Assembly (NCBI RefSeq): GCF_011064285.1
Contig: NZ_CP049332.1
Coordinates: 310,001-374,000 of the forward strand
DNA from: Vibrio ziniensis
Lineage (GTDB): Bacteria; Pseudomonadota; Gammaproteobacteria; Enterobacterales; Vibrionaceae
Length of the DNA: 64,000 bases
Reading direction: 5' to 3'
Positions 44,435 to 53,036 of this stretch are shown piece after piece. Position 1 is the first letter of the stretch; the number at the start of each line of letters is the position of its first letter. Under the pieces are notes generated by a model. That model ran no database searches. It worked only from the letters and a program-made list of their open reading frames with translations, and was not told the origin of the DNA. The position numbers and the translations under genes are program-made.

Positions 44435-44632
44435 GTCGGTATAAAGGCGATATGCTCGCCTTAATGCTTGTTTTTGTTCAATAACACCGTTCTCAATATT
44501 GAGCTTACAGCTTTACTACGCAAAGCTCAGAAGCTTTTAGGTACCCCCTATTTCACCACAGCGTGACGACCATAAGTTCAAGCACATAAATTTCTATGCT
44601 AAGCGACCACCGCTATCTATTTTTTGGCTACT

Positions 44633-44884
44633 CTATTTAGCCAGCATAGAAACTTTCTTTAAAAAGGTGTCCTTTAAGTGCTCTTGATCATACTCGAGAT
44701 GGTAGGTATTGTGGAATCCCACTTTAAGCTCAACGCCATTTCCACGTAGATAAATACTGTATCCATCGTAGTCTGAAAAAGCCTCTACACCCTCATAGAT
44801 TTTGCCATGCTCGGTCGGTGTACCGTGTTCTATAATTGCCTCGTAGGCATGTAAGATTTTGGTTGGATCAAGTTCGTTTTTCAT
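44633..44884 (-). CDS. DUF3081 small protein
   Basis: 83 residues, start at the ATG at 44884 after a good TAAGGAG site; a frame from 44914 includes that site and is too long. It begins MKNELDPTKILHAYEAIIEHGTPTEHGKIYEGVEAFSDYDGYSIYLRGNGVELKVGFHNTYH, which I recognise as the DUF3081 family of Vibrio and relatives. The function is unknown; it is small, soluble and acidic-basic mixed. It is a lone gene divergent from nagB. Confidence 0.82.
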   Translation of the reverse strand: MKNELDPTKILHAYEAIIEHGTPTEHGKIYEGVEAFSDYDGYSIYLRGNGVELKVGFHNTYHLEYDQEHLKDTFLKKVSMLAK

Positions 44885-45270
44885 TTGTTCACTCCTTAAT
44901 CTCTCCTTGCACATTAATTATGGGTAACGAACATTCTCTTCGCCAATTGGCTATGCGCTACGAATCAAAAATTCACTTAATTTTAAATGTGAATTTTGTC
45001 GTTCTACTTTTACGTACTCAGCCATTAACAAAGCTTAGATTGGGTTTAAATCCACATTTTTCGGCTTCACAAGGTTACATACAGGGTCATACAACGAAAG
45101 TTTGACATAAAACAATGGCAGATACTGAAAACTTATTTTATAATGCAAATTAATAAAACAACCCAAAGTGTTTAAAGCAATGTTGCAATGAAATGGCAAC
45201 ATTTTCAGACAGTCAAATGTCACTTTACACATCGAGGCGAGAAGACAATTACCAATATTAAGGGCGGAAC
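44885..45270. promoter_or_regulatory. Upstream region of nagB with NagC-like site and an inverted repeat
   Basis: A stretch at 45133-45157 (TTATTTTATAATGC then AAATTAATAA) resembles NagC operators, which share the GCAAATTAA half with an AT-rich mirror. AATGTTGC (45179-45186) and GCAACATT (45196-45203) form a perfect inverted repeat with a nine-base spacer 67 bp before the nagB start. No protein-coding frame in this gap is convincing. Confidence 0.5.
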
Positions 45271-46071
45271 ATGAGACTTATCCCACTGAACAACAAAGCA
45301 CAGGTCGGCAAATGGGCTGCGGCGCACATTGTTAAGCGTATCAATGCATTCAAACCTACTGCAGAGCGTCCGTTTGTTCTAGGTCTACCAACAGGTAGTA
45401 CTCCACTTGAAACTTACAAAGCGCTAATTGAGCTTTACAACGCAGGTGAAGTGAGCTTCAAGCATGTTGTGACTTTCAACATGGATGAGTACGTAGGTCT
45501 ACCAGCTGATCACCCTGAATCTTACCGTACATTCATGTACACCAATTTCTTTAACCATGTAGATATCCAAGAGCAAAACATCAACTTGCTTGACGGCATG
45601 TCTGAAGATCACGACGCTGTGTGTAAGCGCTATGAAGAGAAAATCAAGTCTTACGGAAAAATCAACCTATTCATGGGTGGCGTAGGTAACGATGGTCACA
45701 TAGCATTTAACGAACCAGCATCGTCACTATCGTCACGCACTCGCATCAAAACACTGACTGAAGATACACGTATCGCGAACTCTCGTTTCTTTGGTGGAGA
45801 TGTTAGCCAAGTACCAAAATACGCACTAACTATCGGTGTGGGTACCCTGCTGGATGCAGAAGAGCTTCTTATCCTTGCTATCGGTCACAACAAAGCGCTT
45901 GCTGTTGAAGCGGCAGTTGAAGGTTGTGTTAACCATCTTTGGACAGTAAGTGCTCTGCAGCTACATCCAAAAGCAATCATCGTATGTGATGATCCGGCAA
46001 CTCAAGAGTTGAAAGTGAAAACCGTTCGTTACTTTAACGAACTAGAAGCAGAAAACATTAAAGGCTTCTAA
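45271..46071 (+). CDS. nagB: Glucosamine-6-phosphate deaminase
   Basis: 266 residues. Substrate and catalytic motifs: [45 protein letters not shown] (catalytic Asp72 region), [25 protein letters not shown] (catalytic His and Glu) and [19 protein letters not shown]. It converts GlcN6P to fructose-6-phosphate and ammonia, the last step in using N-acetylglucosamine from chitin. It is a single gene with its own terminator, consistent with nagB of Vibrio chromosome II rather than the enterobacterial nagBACD operon. Confidence 0.96.
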   Translation: MRLIPLNNKAQVGKWAAAHIVKRINAFKPTAERPFVLGLPTGSTPLETYKALIELYNAGEVSFKHVVTFNMDEYVGLPADHPESYRTFMYTNFFNHVDIQEQNINLLDGMSEDHDAVCKRYEEKIKSYGKINLFMGGVGNDGHIAFNEPASSLSSRTRIKTLTEDTRIANSRFFGGDVSQVPKYALTIGVGTLLDAEELLILAIGHNKALAVEAAVEGCVNHLWTVSALQLHPKAIIVCDDPATQELKVKTVRYFNELEAENIKGF

Positions 46072-46088
46072 GCTTCGATATGGCAATA

Positions 46089-46119
46089 AAAAGGCCCAGA
46101 GATTACCGCTGGGCCTTTT
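46089..46119 (+). terminator. Terminator of nagB
   Basis: AAGGCCCAG (46091-46099) pairs with CTGGGCCTT (46109-46117), with upstream As and downstream Ts, so it could also serve the convergent Sel1-repeat gene. Confidence 0.88.
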
Positions 46120-46126
46120 CGTATTA

Positions 46127-47329
46127 CTAGGAATGTTTATCCATCGCCGTATGGCTAAAATCAGGCTTCACTGATAATTCTTGATTTCTATTCTCTGTGT
46201 CTTCATCAGTTTGGTCAGGAAAGTGCAGCTCAAATTCATCAAAATCATCCATCTCAGCTAACTCTTCACGCAATGTCTCGCTCGCATTTTCAGTAATCTC
46301 GCTATCATCCAGCACTTCACCTTTCATTGGTACCGGGATTTGGCGTTTATACAATTTGTTTAAAGCGCGAATAATTGAATGCTTGTTTACCTTACCCGTT
46401 GCGATTTTCTTTTGTAGTGGCCTTGCTAATGCTTGTAAACCCACAACTGAGTTAACACCCATGTTACTACCGACTTTATCACGCAATATTTTTGCTGGTT
46501 CATAACCAAAGTGAGCCGAAAGATACAACCAGATATAAGCAATCGAGTTACCGTTGGAACCTTTATCTACCCATGCTTCTGCTGCATGATACATCGCCTC
46601 TGCATGCCCTTTTTCTGATGCACGCTCTAACCAATAACAACCTTTTTCATAGTTTACCGGAACCCCAACACCTCTTAAGTAGTTGATTCCAAGTTTCATC
46701 ATACCGTCAAGGCTGTTTCTTTTTGCAGCTTTCGAATACCAGTAAGTAGAGTCACCTGGCGATGGGGAAAGGTTATCTTTAGAAATACACCAATCACCCA
46801 TAAAAATGATCGCTTCAATGTATTTGCGCTCGGCAGCTTCCTGAATTAAGCCGAGACCTTTAACTACATTGACTTCGGTCCCCCGTCCAAATACCAATGA
46901 TTGACCTGTTTCGAATTTTGCTTGTAGATCCCCTTCAAGCCCTTTTATAAACATTTCCCAAAATTGACTTTTTGAACGCAGAATCATGTCATCACGCATT
47001 CTTTTACAAATTCGCACAACTCCATGCATGCCGTTGATATTGTCAAGCAGAGCCGCTTTTTCATACCAAAAAAGAGCCTCACGTAGGTTGCCTCTTTCAG
47101 ACTCTTTAGCCATATAGAGTATTGTCGGAATATGCCCTGATTCAGCTTTAAATAGGCGTTCCTGGCGTTCTTCTTCTCTCGTGCGCTCTAATGCTCGACG
47201 ATAAGCTTCCTCACGCTCTTTTCTTTCTTCTTCCAACCGTTTTTTTCTGACAGAGAGAGAAACCATCCAAATAAAGATAACAATGAATGATAAGCCCAAT
47301 GCACCAATGGCCATCCCAATAATATCCAT
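46127..47329 (-). CDS. Membrane-anchored Sel1-repeat protein
   Basis: 400 residues. An N-terminal membrane helix (about 5-25), then a charged coiled coil (RKKRLEEERKEREEAYRRALERTREEERQERL), then Sel1-like repeats: ALFWYEKAALLDNINGMHG, GMMKLGINYLRGVGVPVNYEKGCYWLERASEKGHAEAMYHAAEAW and related units. The C-terminus is acidic (EELAEMDDFDEFELHFPDQTDEDTENRNQE). Sel1 repeats mediate protein contacts in signalling or envelope assemblies. The anchor suggests it works at the inner membrane with its repeats in the cytoplasm. No named ortholog is recognised. Confidence 0.8.
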   Translation of the reverse strand: MDIIGMAIGALGLSFIVIFIWMVSLSVRKKRLEEERKEREEAYRRALERTREEERQERLFKAESGHIPTILYMAKESERGNLREALFWYEKAALLDNINGMHGVVRICKRMRDDMILRSKSQFWEMFIKGLEGDLQAKFETGQSLVFGRGTEVNVVKGLGLIQEAAERKYIEAIIFMGDWCISKDNLSPSPGDSTYWYSKAAKRNSLDGMMKLGINYLRGVGVPVNYEKGCYWLERASEKGHAEAMYHAAEAWVDKGSNGNSIAYIWLYLSAHFGYEPAKILRDKVGSNMGVNSVVGLQALARPLQKKIATGKVNKHSIIRALNKLYKRQIPVPMKGEVLDDSEITENASETLREELAEMDDFDEFELHFPDQTDEDTENRNQELSVKPDFSHTAMDKHS

Positions 47330-47709
47330 AAGATCTCTATTACTATTATTCCAATAAGACTCTGTACATCTTTAGCGGCAGAATCCCAATTATTTGTAGA
47401 TTTTGTTCACTTTTTTCAAACATCAAATACCGTATCTATAATGTTGAATAAAGCTCATTATTAAACAATACGTCACTATGGCTGAATTCATTTCGCTTAA
47501 TCATATACATTATTATCGCAGCAACTTGCTGGAAAAGATGTAAGTAGCTGATCAGAAATTAATTATGAGATCTCTCAGTGATCACTTTTGGAACAAGCAT
47601 CACATGAAAAAATTAAGTAAATAGTTCCACTGAATTGATTTTTCAACAAAAAAAACGCAGTGACGATGCACTACGATTTTTCTAAATGATTCAGAAGAAC
47701 TTGCTAAAA
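47330..47709. other. Intergenic region between the Sel1-repeat and methyltransferase genes
   Basis: 380 bp, AT-rich. It contains the methyltransferase terminator at 47648-47675 and presumably the Sel1-gene promoter near 47335-47450 (for example a TATAAT-like element on either strand around 47436). No open frame or repeat is convincing. Confidence 0.45.
47648..47675 (-). terminator. Terminator of the methyltransferase gene
   Basis: On the minus strand CGTAGTG pairs with CACTGCG (one G-T pair), followed by eight Ts (complement of 47648-47655). Confidence 0.8.
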
Positions 47710-48291
47710 TTACTTACGCCCTAATCCCATGATGACAGGTTTTAATCCTTGCGGCGTGTTCAACTCAAAAGCAATTCGCGTTTCAATATCAGTAAAGCCA
47801 GCTTTGTCGAGTGTTCTTTCAATGTCTACTTGGCTTAAACCATATTCAGGATCCGAATCATCCACTAGCCAATCCCAATGAACAAATAAACCATTTTCTT
47901 CTAGCAGAGAATGAATAATGATCGCAACTTCCTGAAAATCTGACACAAAACCGCATACTGAAGATGCAACAACTAAATCGAATTGTTTGCGAAACGCTGG
48001 ATGCTGGGCAACCAAACCACGAGTTAAGTGGTCGACGACAGGCTCAACATTTTTTAACTCTTTTTTATCAAGTTCTTCAATCATAGCTTCGGAGCCATCT
48101 AAAGCGACGATATCTTTTGCCAGTGGAGAAATCCGTTGAGTTAGCAAACCTGTACCACAACCGAAATCAAGTACATGCATCCCTTCTACGCTTGTAAGTT
48201 GTTGAAGTTGTTGGAATACGTTTTGTGCAAAAACGGTTGTCGATTCGTCTTTTTCCCAGTTAGCTGCGTATTCGTCCCAATCATGTGCCAT
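47710..48291 (-). CDS. Class I SAM-dependent methyltransferase
   Basis: 193 residues from the second of two adjacent ATGs (48291), chosen because GGAGG lies five bases before it. SAM-binding motif I is MHVLDFGCGTGLLTQRIS, motif II DIVALDGSEAMIEEL, and FDLVVASSVCGFV. The start, AHDWDEYAANWEKDEST, recalls small-molecule methyltransferases of the UbiE/Tam type. The substrate is unknown. It is a single gene divergent from a LysR gene about 260 bp away. Confidence 0.88.
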   Translation of the reverse strand: MAHDWDEYAANWEKDESTTVFAQNVFQQLQQLTSVEGMHVLDFGCGTGLLTQRISPLAKDIVALDGSEAMIEELDKKELKNVEPVVDHLTRGLVAQHPAFRKQFDLVVASSVCGFVSDFQEVAIIIHSLLEENGLFVHWDWLVDDSDPEYGLSQVDIERTLDKAGFTDIETRIAFELNTPQGLKPVIMGLGRK

Positions 48292-48549
48292 CATGGCCTC
48301 CGTGTTACTTCGTGTATTCGGCAATTACGTCAAGATTAAACCAAAATGAGGTGTAGTTCCTAGCGTTAGAGTGCAATCTTATTGAAGAAATTGACATTCT
48401 TCCGCAATTCTTGTTTTGCACAACTATTTTTGCCTCAATAAAACAAAAAGTAGCGGAAACATCAGTGACATAGAATTCCATGAGCTGTTGATAGGCAGCT
48501 TGATCGTTTTTGTATATGATTCCTTAACTTTCATCCGTTTGAGCACATT

Positions 48550-49428
48550 ATGAATTTGTCGCAAATTGAAGCTTTTTGTACCATCGCTGATACAGGATCT
48601 GTCTCAGAGGCTGCGCGACAGTTAGAGTGCAATCGAACAAAATTAAGCATGGCCCTTAAAGCGTTCGAAAAAGAACTTGGTGTTGAGTTATTCCAACGCT
48701 CAGGCAACAACGTCACGCTTTCGGAAGCTGGGAAAGCAATTTATAAAGACTGTGAGAGTATACTTATCACAGCCACACGTATTCGGCGCACATGCTCCCA
48801 AGTTTCAAGTGAATTCGCTGCTGAAATGTGGATAGCACGTGATGACTCTTTACCAGATTCACTTTGGCAAGACCTTGCTCATAAATTGAATAACTTATTC
48901 CCGAACACTTCTTTCAACCTCTTTCTCGCTTCCAGCGGTGACTTGGCTAACATGGTCGCTACTCAGCAGGTCGACTTTGCTTTTGGCGTTGACTACGAGC
49001 GCTTAGATGATCCTCGCATCACCTATCAACCTCTGGGTAAAATTCGAATGATGTCCGTGTGCAAAGCGACACATCCTCTCGCTAAACTCAAACGTGTGGC
49101 TGATGAAGAGCTTCGTAAATCGATGCAGGCCGTAATGGTCTATCTGAATGAGAAAGATAACCCTAGCCTTGAGCCATTCTCTCGTCGCTATATTGGCTTC
49201 TCTAGCTTCGAATACATTCTCAATACTATTTTGACTGAAAACGCTTGGGGCGTACTGCCGGAACCACTTATTCGCCATTATCTCCGTGAGCAACGTCTAT
49301 CTGTTATCAAACACACCTATGGATTGACCCAAGAAGACTACTGTATGTTTACTACCTCTGGTATTGCCGAAAACCCAGCGATGGTCTGGCTAGCCGATAA
49401 AATCAGTGATTATCTGTTTGATTTCTAG
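48550..49428 (+). CDS. LysR-family regulator
   Basis: 292 residues. Helix-turn-helix AFCTIADTGSVSEAARQLECNRTKLSMALKAFEKELGV and wing VELFQRSGNNVTLSEAG. The recognition helix has the unusual CNRTKLSMAL, where most LysR proteins have xTxSAVSxxI, so its operator may be atypical. Effector domain EMWIARDDSLPDSLWQDLAHKLNNLF. It stands between the divergent methyltransferase and the CDF gene, and could control either. Confidence 0.88.
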   Translation: MNLSQIEAFCTIADTGSVSEAARQLECNRTKLSMALKAFEKELGVELFQRSGNNVTLSEAGKAIYKDCESILITATRIRRTCSQVSSEFAAEMWIARDDSLPDSLWQDLAHKLNNLFPNTSFNLFLASSGDLANMVATQQVDFAFGVDYERLDDPRITYQPLGKIRMMSVCKATHPLAKLKRVADEELRKSMQAVMVYLNEKDNPSLEPFSRRYIGFSSFEYILNTILTENAWGVLPEPLIRHYLREQRLSVIKHTYGLTQEDYCMFTTSGIAENPAMVWLADKISDYLFDF

Positions 49429-49610
49429 TCGCTATGTAACTAAATCAGTCAGTGTCAACATTTATGACACCAGAAGAATTAAATAACTATATGATTAATA
49501 TTATTAAAATTTAAAAGGTTATTTTTTACACTAGCTATAAATCAAATAGCCATTGTAAATGCCTATTTAAAAGCCAAAATATCAGCAGATTTTCAACTGG
49601 TATTTCCTAA

Positions 49611-50504
49611 ATGTGTGCTAAAACAAACTTCAACGAAAAACGTATTCTAACGCTTTCAGCCCTTATTTCTTCTGGCTTTGCTATGGGTGGTTTAATTGTT
49701 GGCTTATTGGTTAGTTCACTCGTTATCCTATTTGACGGCATGTATTCACTAGTCAGTTTACTGTTAACTATTTTGTCGCTAATGGCTTCTCGATACATCC
49801 AGAAACCGTCAGATGATGAATTCCAGTTCGGTCGTGCGGCCCTGGAACCAGCAGTGATCGCCATCAAAGGTGCTGTAATTTTAGCACTTGTATGTTCTTC
49901 GTTGTACAACGCCGTTGTCGCGATGTTTACTGGTGGTCGTGAAGTTGACGTTTCAATTGCTACGCTATTCGGTATTGTAAACGTGATTGGTTGTGGTATC
50001 GCATGGTTCTACATGACCAAGTTGAACAAACGAACGTCTTCTGACTTAATCGATGCTGAAGTCAAACAGTGGAAAATGGATACTTTGCTAAGTGTGGTCG
50101 TTACCGTTGGATTCATCTCAGCATGGTTACTGACACTATCACCACTGGCTGAATATGCAATTTATACTGACCCTGTAATGATGTTGGCAATGTCTTTCTA
50201 CTTCTTGAAAGTGCCATTCGAAATGTTGAAATCGTCATTACGTGAGATTTTCATGATGGCACCAAGTGAAGACATTTGTAACACAGTAGACCAAGGTGTT
50301 ATCGCTGCAGGTGAAGAATCTGAACAGTGGGTGGAACTTGCTGCGGTAACTAAGATTGGTCGCGAATTATGGGTTGACGTGGATATCAAAGCGGAAGATA
50401 ACGTGATTGCCGTACAGGATATTGAACATACACGTCGTACATTACATAAGAAGTTATCGAAACTGCCGTTTAATCTTCAGTTAAGTGTAAACATCGCTAC
50501 CTAG
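49611..50504 (+). CDS. Cation-diffusion-facilitator-like protein with incomplete metal site
   Basis: 297 residues with about six membrane helices and a soluble C-terminal domain (EQWVELAAVTKIGRELWVDVDIKAEDNVIAVQDIEHTRRTLHKKL), as in CDF exporters. The membrane zinc quartet of YiiP-type proteins (D-x3-D and H-x3-D) reads here D42-x3-S46 and Q153-x3-D157, so two of the four ligands are lost. It may carry another ion or use an altered mechanism. It is a single gene with a bidirectional terminator. Confidence 0.82.
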   Translation: MCAKTNFNEKRILTLSALISSGFAMGGLIVGLLVSSLVILFDGMYSLVSLLLTILSLMASRYIQKPSDDEFQFGRAALEPAVIAIKGAVILALVCSSLYNAVVAMFTGGREVDVSIATLFGIVNVIGCGIAWFYMTKLNKRTSSDLIDAEVKQWKMDTLLSVVVTVGFISAWLLTLSPLAEYAIYTDPVMMLAMSFYFLKVPFEMLKSSLREIFMMAPSEDICNTVDQGVIAAGEESEQWVELAAVTKIGRELWVDVDIKAEDNVIAVQDIEHTRRTLHKKLSKLPFNLQLSVNIAT

Positions 50505-50514
50505 AATAGAACTT

Positions 50515-50549
50515 AAAAAGAACCCTCGCCGATAGTGAGGGTTCTTTTT
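50515..50549. terminator. Bidirectional terminator between CDF-like and YddG genes
   Basis: GAACCCTC (50520-50527) pairs with GAGGGTTC (50537-50544), with five As before and five Ts after, so it can stop transcription on both strands. Confidence 0.9.
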
Positions 50550-50572
50550 ATCAACGCTAATTTCCCGTCAAA

Positions 50573-51517
50573 CTAAGCTTCTTTTCCACTACTCAGCTTT
50601 TTATGGCCAACGGTCACCACACTTGACGCGGATTTATTTTTACTACGGGTAACCCACCAACAGAGCAAAGAGCCAATAGTCACCATCACAACACCCTGCC
50701 AGAAAGATGTCCCTAGAACGACGCCTAATATGGTTGAGGAAAACAAAGTAGAGAATATAGGGGTAAAGTAAGACAAAGTAGCAAGTAGCATCATATTTCC
50801 ACGCAGAATCGCCACGTTCCATAGTGCATAGCCACTGCCCATCACAATGCCAGTTAGCACCAAATACAATGTTGATGGCACTGTAAACTGCAAAATACCT
50901 TCATCACTTAGCGCATATTTCAGCCAAAGGGATATTGCGGTCATAATAAAAAACACCGTAATCGCGTTTTGTCCATTGGCTAAAGTCTTGGTTACATTGC
51001 AGTAAACCGCCCAAATAATTGCGCCGATAAAAGCCATCGAATAGGTCACAGGGTTTGTTGCTACATTCGCCGCGATTGTCGAAACGGAAAGGCCTTGATC
51101 CCCTGTGATAGTCCAAGCTACGCCGACAAATGCTAAAGCGACACTTGGATAAACAAAGACATTAACGTTTTTTCGACTCGTCAGTACTGCGAGTAATACC
51201 GTTAATGCAGGCCACAAATAGTTCACTACAGCCATTTGCAACGCTTGATGTCGATCATTTGCCATGCCAAGCGCGAGCGCGAAACAAATCTCATAACTGA
51301 CGAATAGCCCCCCACCAATCACAAGATACTTGAGTGAGAAGTTTTTAAGCTTTGGTATACCCAAAACCAGCATTAAAAACACGGAGGCCGCCGTATAGAT
51401 AAGCGCTGCGCCACCAATTGGACCAAATTGCTCAGCGACAGTGCGAGTTAACCCCATTAAACATGCCCACAACAGAATTGCAGCGATACCAAACAGAGTA
51501 TGTTTATGACGAGACAA
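50573..51517 (-). CDS. yddG: Aromatic amino acid exporter, DMT family (YddG-like)
   Basis: 314 residues, ten membrane helices in two EamA halves. The N-terminus SRHKHTLFGIAAILLWACLMGLTRTVAEQFGPIGGAALIYT and VVNYLWPALTVLLAVL match YddG, which exports aromatic amino acids and related toxins. I take the TTG at 51517, placed after TGGAGAAAGG; an ATG at 51559 would prepend a non-membrane stretch that contains this ribosome-binding site. It shares a bidirectional terminator with the CDF-like gene. Confidence 0.87.
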   Translation of the reverse strand: MSRHKHTLFGIAAILLWACLMGLTRTVAEQFGPIGGAALIYTAASVFLMLVLGIPKLKNFSLKYLVIGGGLFVSYEICFALALGMANDRHQALQMAVVNYLWPALTVLLAVLTSRKNVNVFVYPSVALAFVGVAWTITGDQGLSVSTIAANVATNPVTYSMAFIGAIIWAVYCNVTKTLANGQNAITVFFIMTAISLWLKYALSDEGILQFTVPSTLYLVLTGIVMGSGYALWNVAILRGNMMLLATLSYFTPIFSTLFSSTILGVVLGTSFWQGVVMVTIGSLLCWWVTRSKNKSASSVVTVGHKKLSSGKEA

Positions 51518-51644
51518 AGCCTTTCTCCAAATACAACAGAAGCCTGCACTGTAATTCAAATACTAACGGGAGAGAAGATAACAATTATTATGTCAATTCA
51601 AGCAATCGTAAGCCCTAGATTAATAGCAAATATAAATCAACCAG

Positions 51645-52196
51645 TTAGTCAACATTCAACTTGCGAATAATTCGGGCAGGAGTACCTCCAACTAAGGTGT
51701 CTGCTGGCACGTCTTCATTGACAACAGAGTTTGCAGCAATCACTGAGCGCGCACCAATGGTCACACCTTGGTTGATAACCACATTGCCACCAACCCAAAC
51801 ATCATCTTCAACCACAATAGGTTTGCAAACCGTTTCCCATCGTCTTCTTGCTTTATAATCCAAAGGATGAGTCGGTGTATAGAACTGGGCGTTTGGACCA
51901 ATCAACACGTTATTACCAATAGTAATGGGTGCATTGTCCAACATGACGACATTCATATTGATGAAGGTTTCTTCACCAATAGTAATTGTTTTACCAAATT
52001 CGCAGTGAAAAGGTGGCTGAACAAGACTTCGGCCAATTTTGCCAAACAGCTTCACCAGCAAAGCCTGACGCTGTTCTTCATCAATACACTGATTAATGTC
52101 CAGTTTAAGCTGCGCTGCTGTTCTGCGAAGCTCAACGATCTCCGAGTCAAATCCATCAAAATCGAGACCATTCATCATCTTTTCTATTTCTGTCAT
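51645..52196 (-). CDS. Sugar O-acetyltransferase (maltose/galactoside acetyltransferase, LbH type)
   Basis: 183 residues with the left-handed beta-helix repeats: VVMLDNAPITIGNNVLIGPNAQFYTPTHPLD, VVEDDVWVGGNVVINQGVTIGARSVIAANSVVNEDVPADTLVGGTPARIIRKL. The catalytic His lies in FYTPTHPLD. The family (Maa, LacA, NodL) transfers acetyl from CoA to sugars. Residues 1-60 are a helical cap. It sits 127 bp upstream of the yddG start on the same strand. Confidence 0.9.
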   Translation of the reverse strand: MTEIEKMMNGLDFDGFDSEIVELRRTAAQLKLDINQCIDEEQRQALLVKLFGKIGRSLVQPPFHCEFGKTITIGEETFINMNVVMLDNAPITIGNNVLIGPNAQFYTPTHPLDYKARRRWETVCKPIVVEDDVWVGGNVVINQGVTIGARSVIAANSVVNEDVPADTLVGGTPARIIRKLNVD

Positions 52197-52299
52197 TATT
52201 TACTGCCTATGTATTTGATGAAGGGAAGTGGAATCTTAAACTTTTTTGCGCAGATAAAAACAGTAAAAAAGTAACGGTTTATTTTCCTCTATTGAGGGT

Positions 52300-52893
52300 C
52301 TAGTGCAGGGAAATTGCCGTCAACCATTGGCGAAGATAAACACCGCCTTCTGGAGTAAGGGTCCACACCAGAAAAATGACATGCAAAGCCATCACAATGA
52401 AAAACAATAGCTGAAAAATAAAAGATTTGGGATGTAGATTAAACGAGTACTGCCCGATAACTGCACCCGGCCATCCGCCTAAAAGAGAGAGAAATAACAG
52501 TGCGGATTTGCTTGTCACCGGATTGGTACGTTTCTCATTACGCTTATCAAACAGATAAACAACAAACACAATCGCAGTCGCAACTAGATAGTAGTAAACA
52601 ATAAACAAAGGGTACTTCCAAAAGTAGACACAGCCACCTAAAGTTGCAGCAAACCAAACCACGATGAGCGTGGACCAAGGAAATGCTCGTGTTCCTTCTA
52701 CATGAGTTGCTCTTCGGTTGCCATTCTCATCTTGTGTAATAACGAAGCGAACAGACTGTTTTATTTCACCCAAATTTACTGAATTTTTAACGTCAGAGAC
52801 CAAAAATTTGATTCTTAATGCCCCTGAATCGGGAATGATATAGCCATAGCCTCGATCTAGATACCATTCCGAAATTGTCCCTTTTAACGCCAT
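52300..52893 (-). CDS. Cold-shock domain plus DUF1294 membrane protein
   Basis: 197 residues. The N-terminal 65 residues form a cold-shock-like domain (MALKGTISEWYLDRGYGYIIPDSGALRIKFLVSDV), with altered RNP motifs (YGYIIP, IKFLV). The rest has four helices with the DUF1294 hallmark YLFDKRNEKRTNPVTSKSALLFLSLLGGWPGAVIGQYSFNLHPKSFIFQ. These fusions are of unknown role; a membrane-tethered RNA-binding function is suggested by the domains. It is a single minus-strand gene. Confidence 0.88.
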   Translation of the reverse strand: MALKGTISEWYLDRGYGYIIPDSGALRIKFLVSDVKNSVNLGEIKQSVRFVITQDENGNRRATHVEGTRAFPWSTLIVVWFAATLGGCVYFWKYPLFIVYYYLVATAIVFVVYLFDKRNEKRTNPVTSKSALLFLSLLGGWPGAVIGQYSFNLHPKSFIFQLLFFIVMALHVIFLVWTLTPEGGVYLRQWLTAISLH

Positions 52894-53036
52894 GATTACC
52901 TTTCACTTTGCTGTTTATACGTTAAGCATAGCCAAGTAATAAGGTGCTGGTAGGAATAATTATCTGCTAAGTGTTGGTTTTCCAAACACTAAATAGCGAG
53001 TAATGAATATTTAAATCTGTGCCTAGTTTTGTTCAT

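Noticed and set aside
44836..45105. An 89-codon plus-strand frame overlapping the DUF3081 start and the nagB upstream region
   Set aside because: No ribosome-binding site and no recognisable features; part is antisense to DUF3081.
52837..53036. Possible small gene or riboswitch between the cold-shock/DUF1294 and transpeptidase genes
   Set aside because: Only AT-rich sequence with a weak ACTAAGTG/TTGGTTT pattern; no conserved structure recognised.
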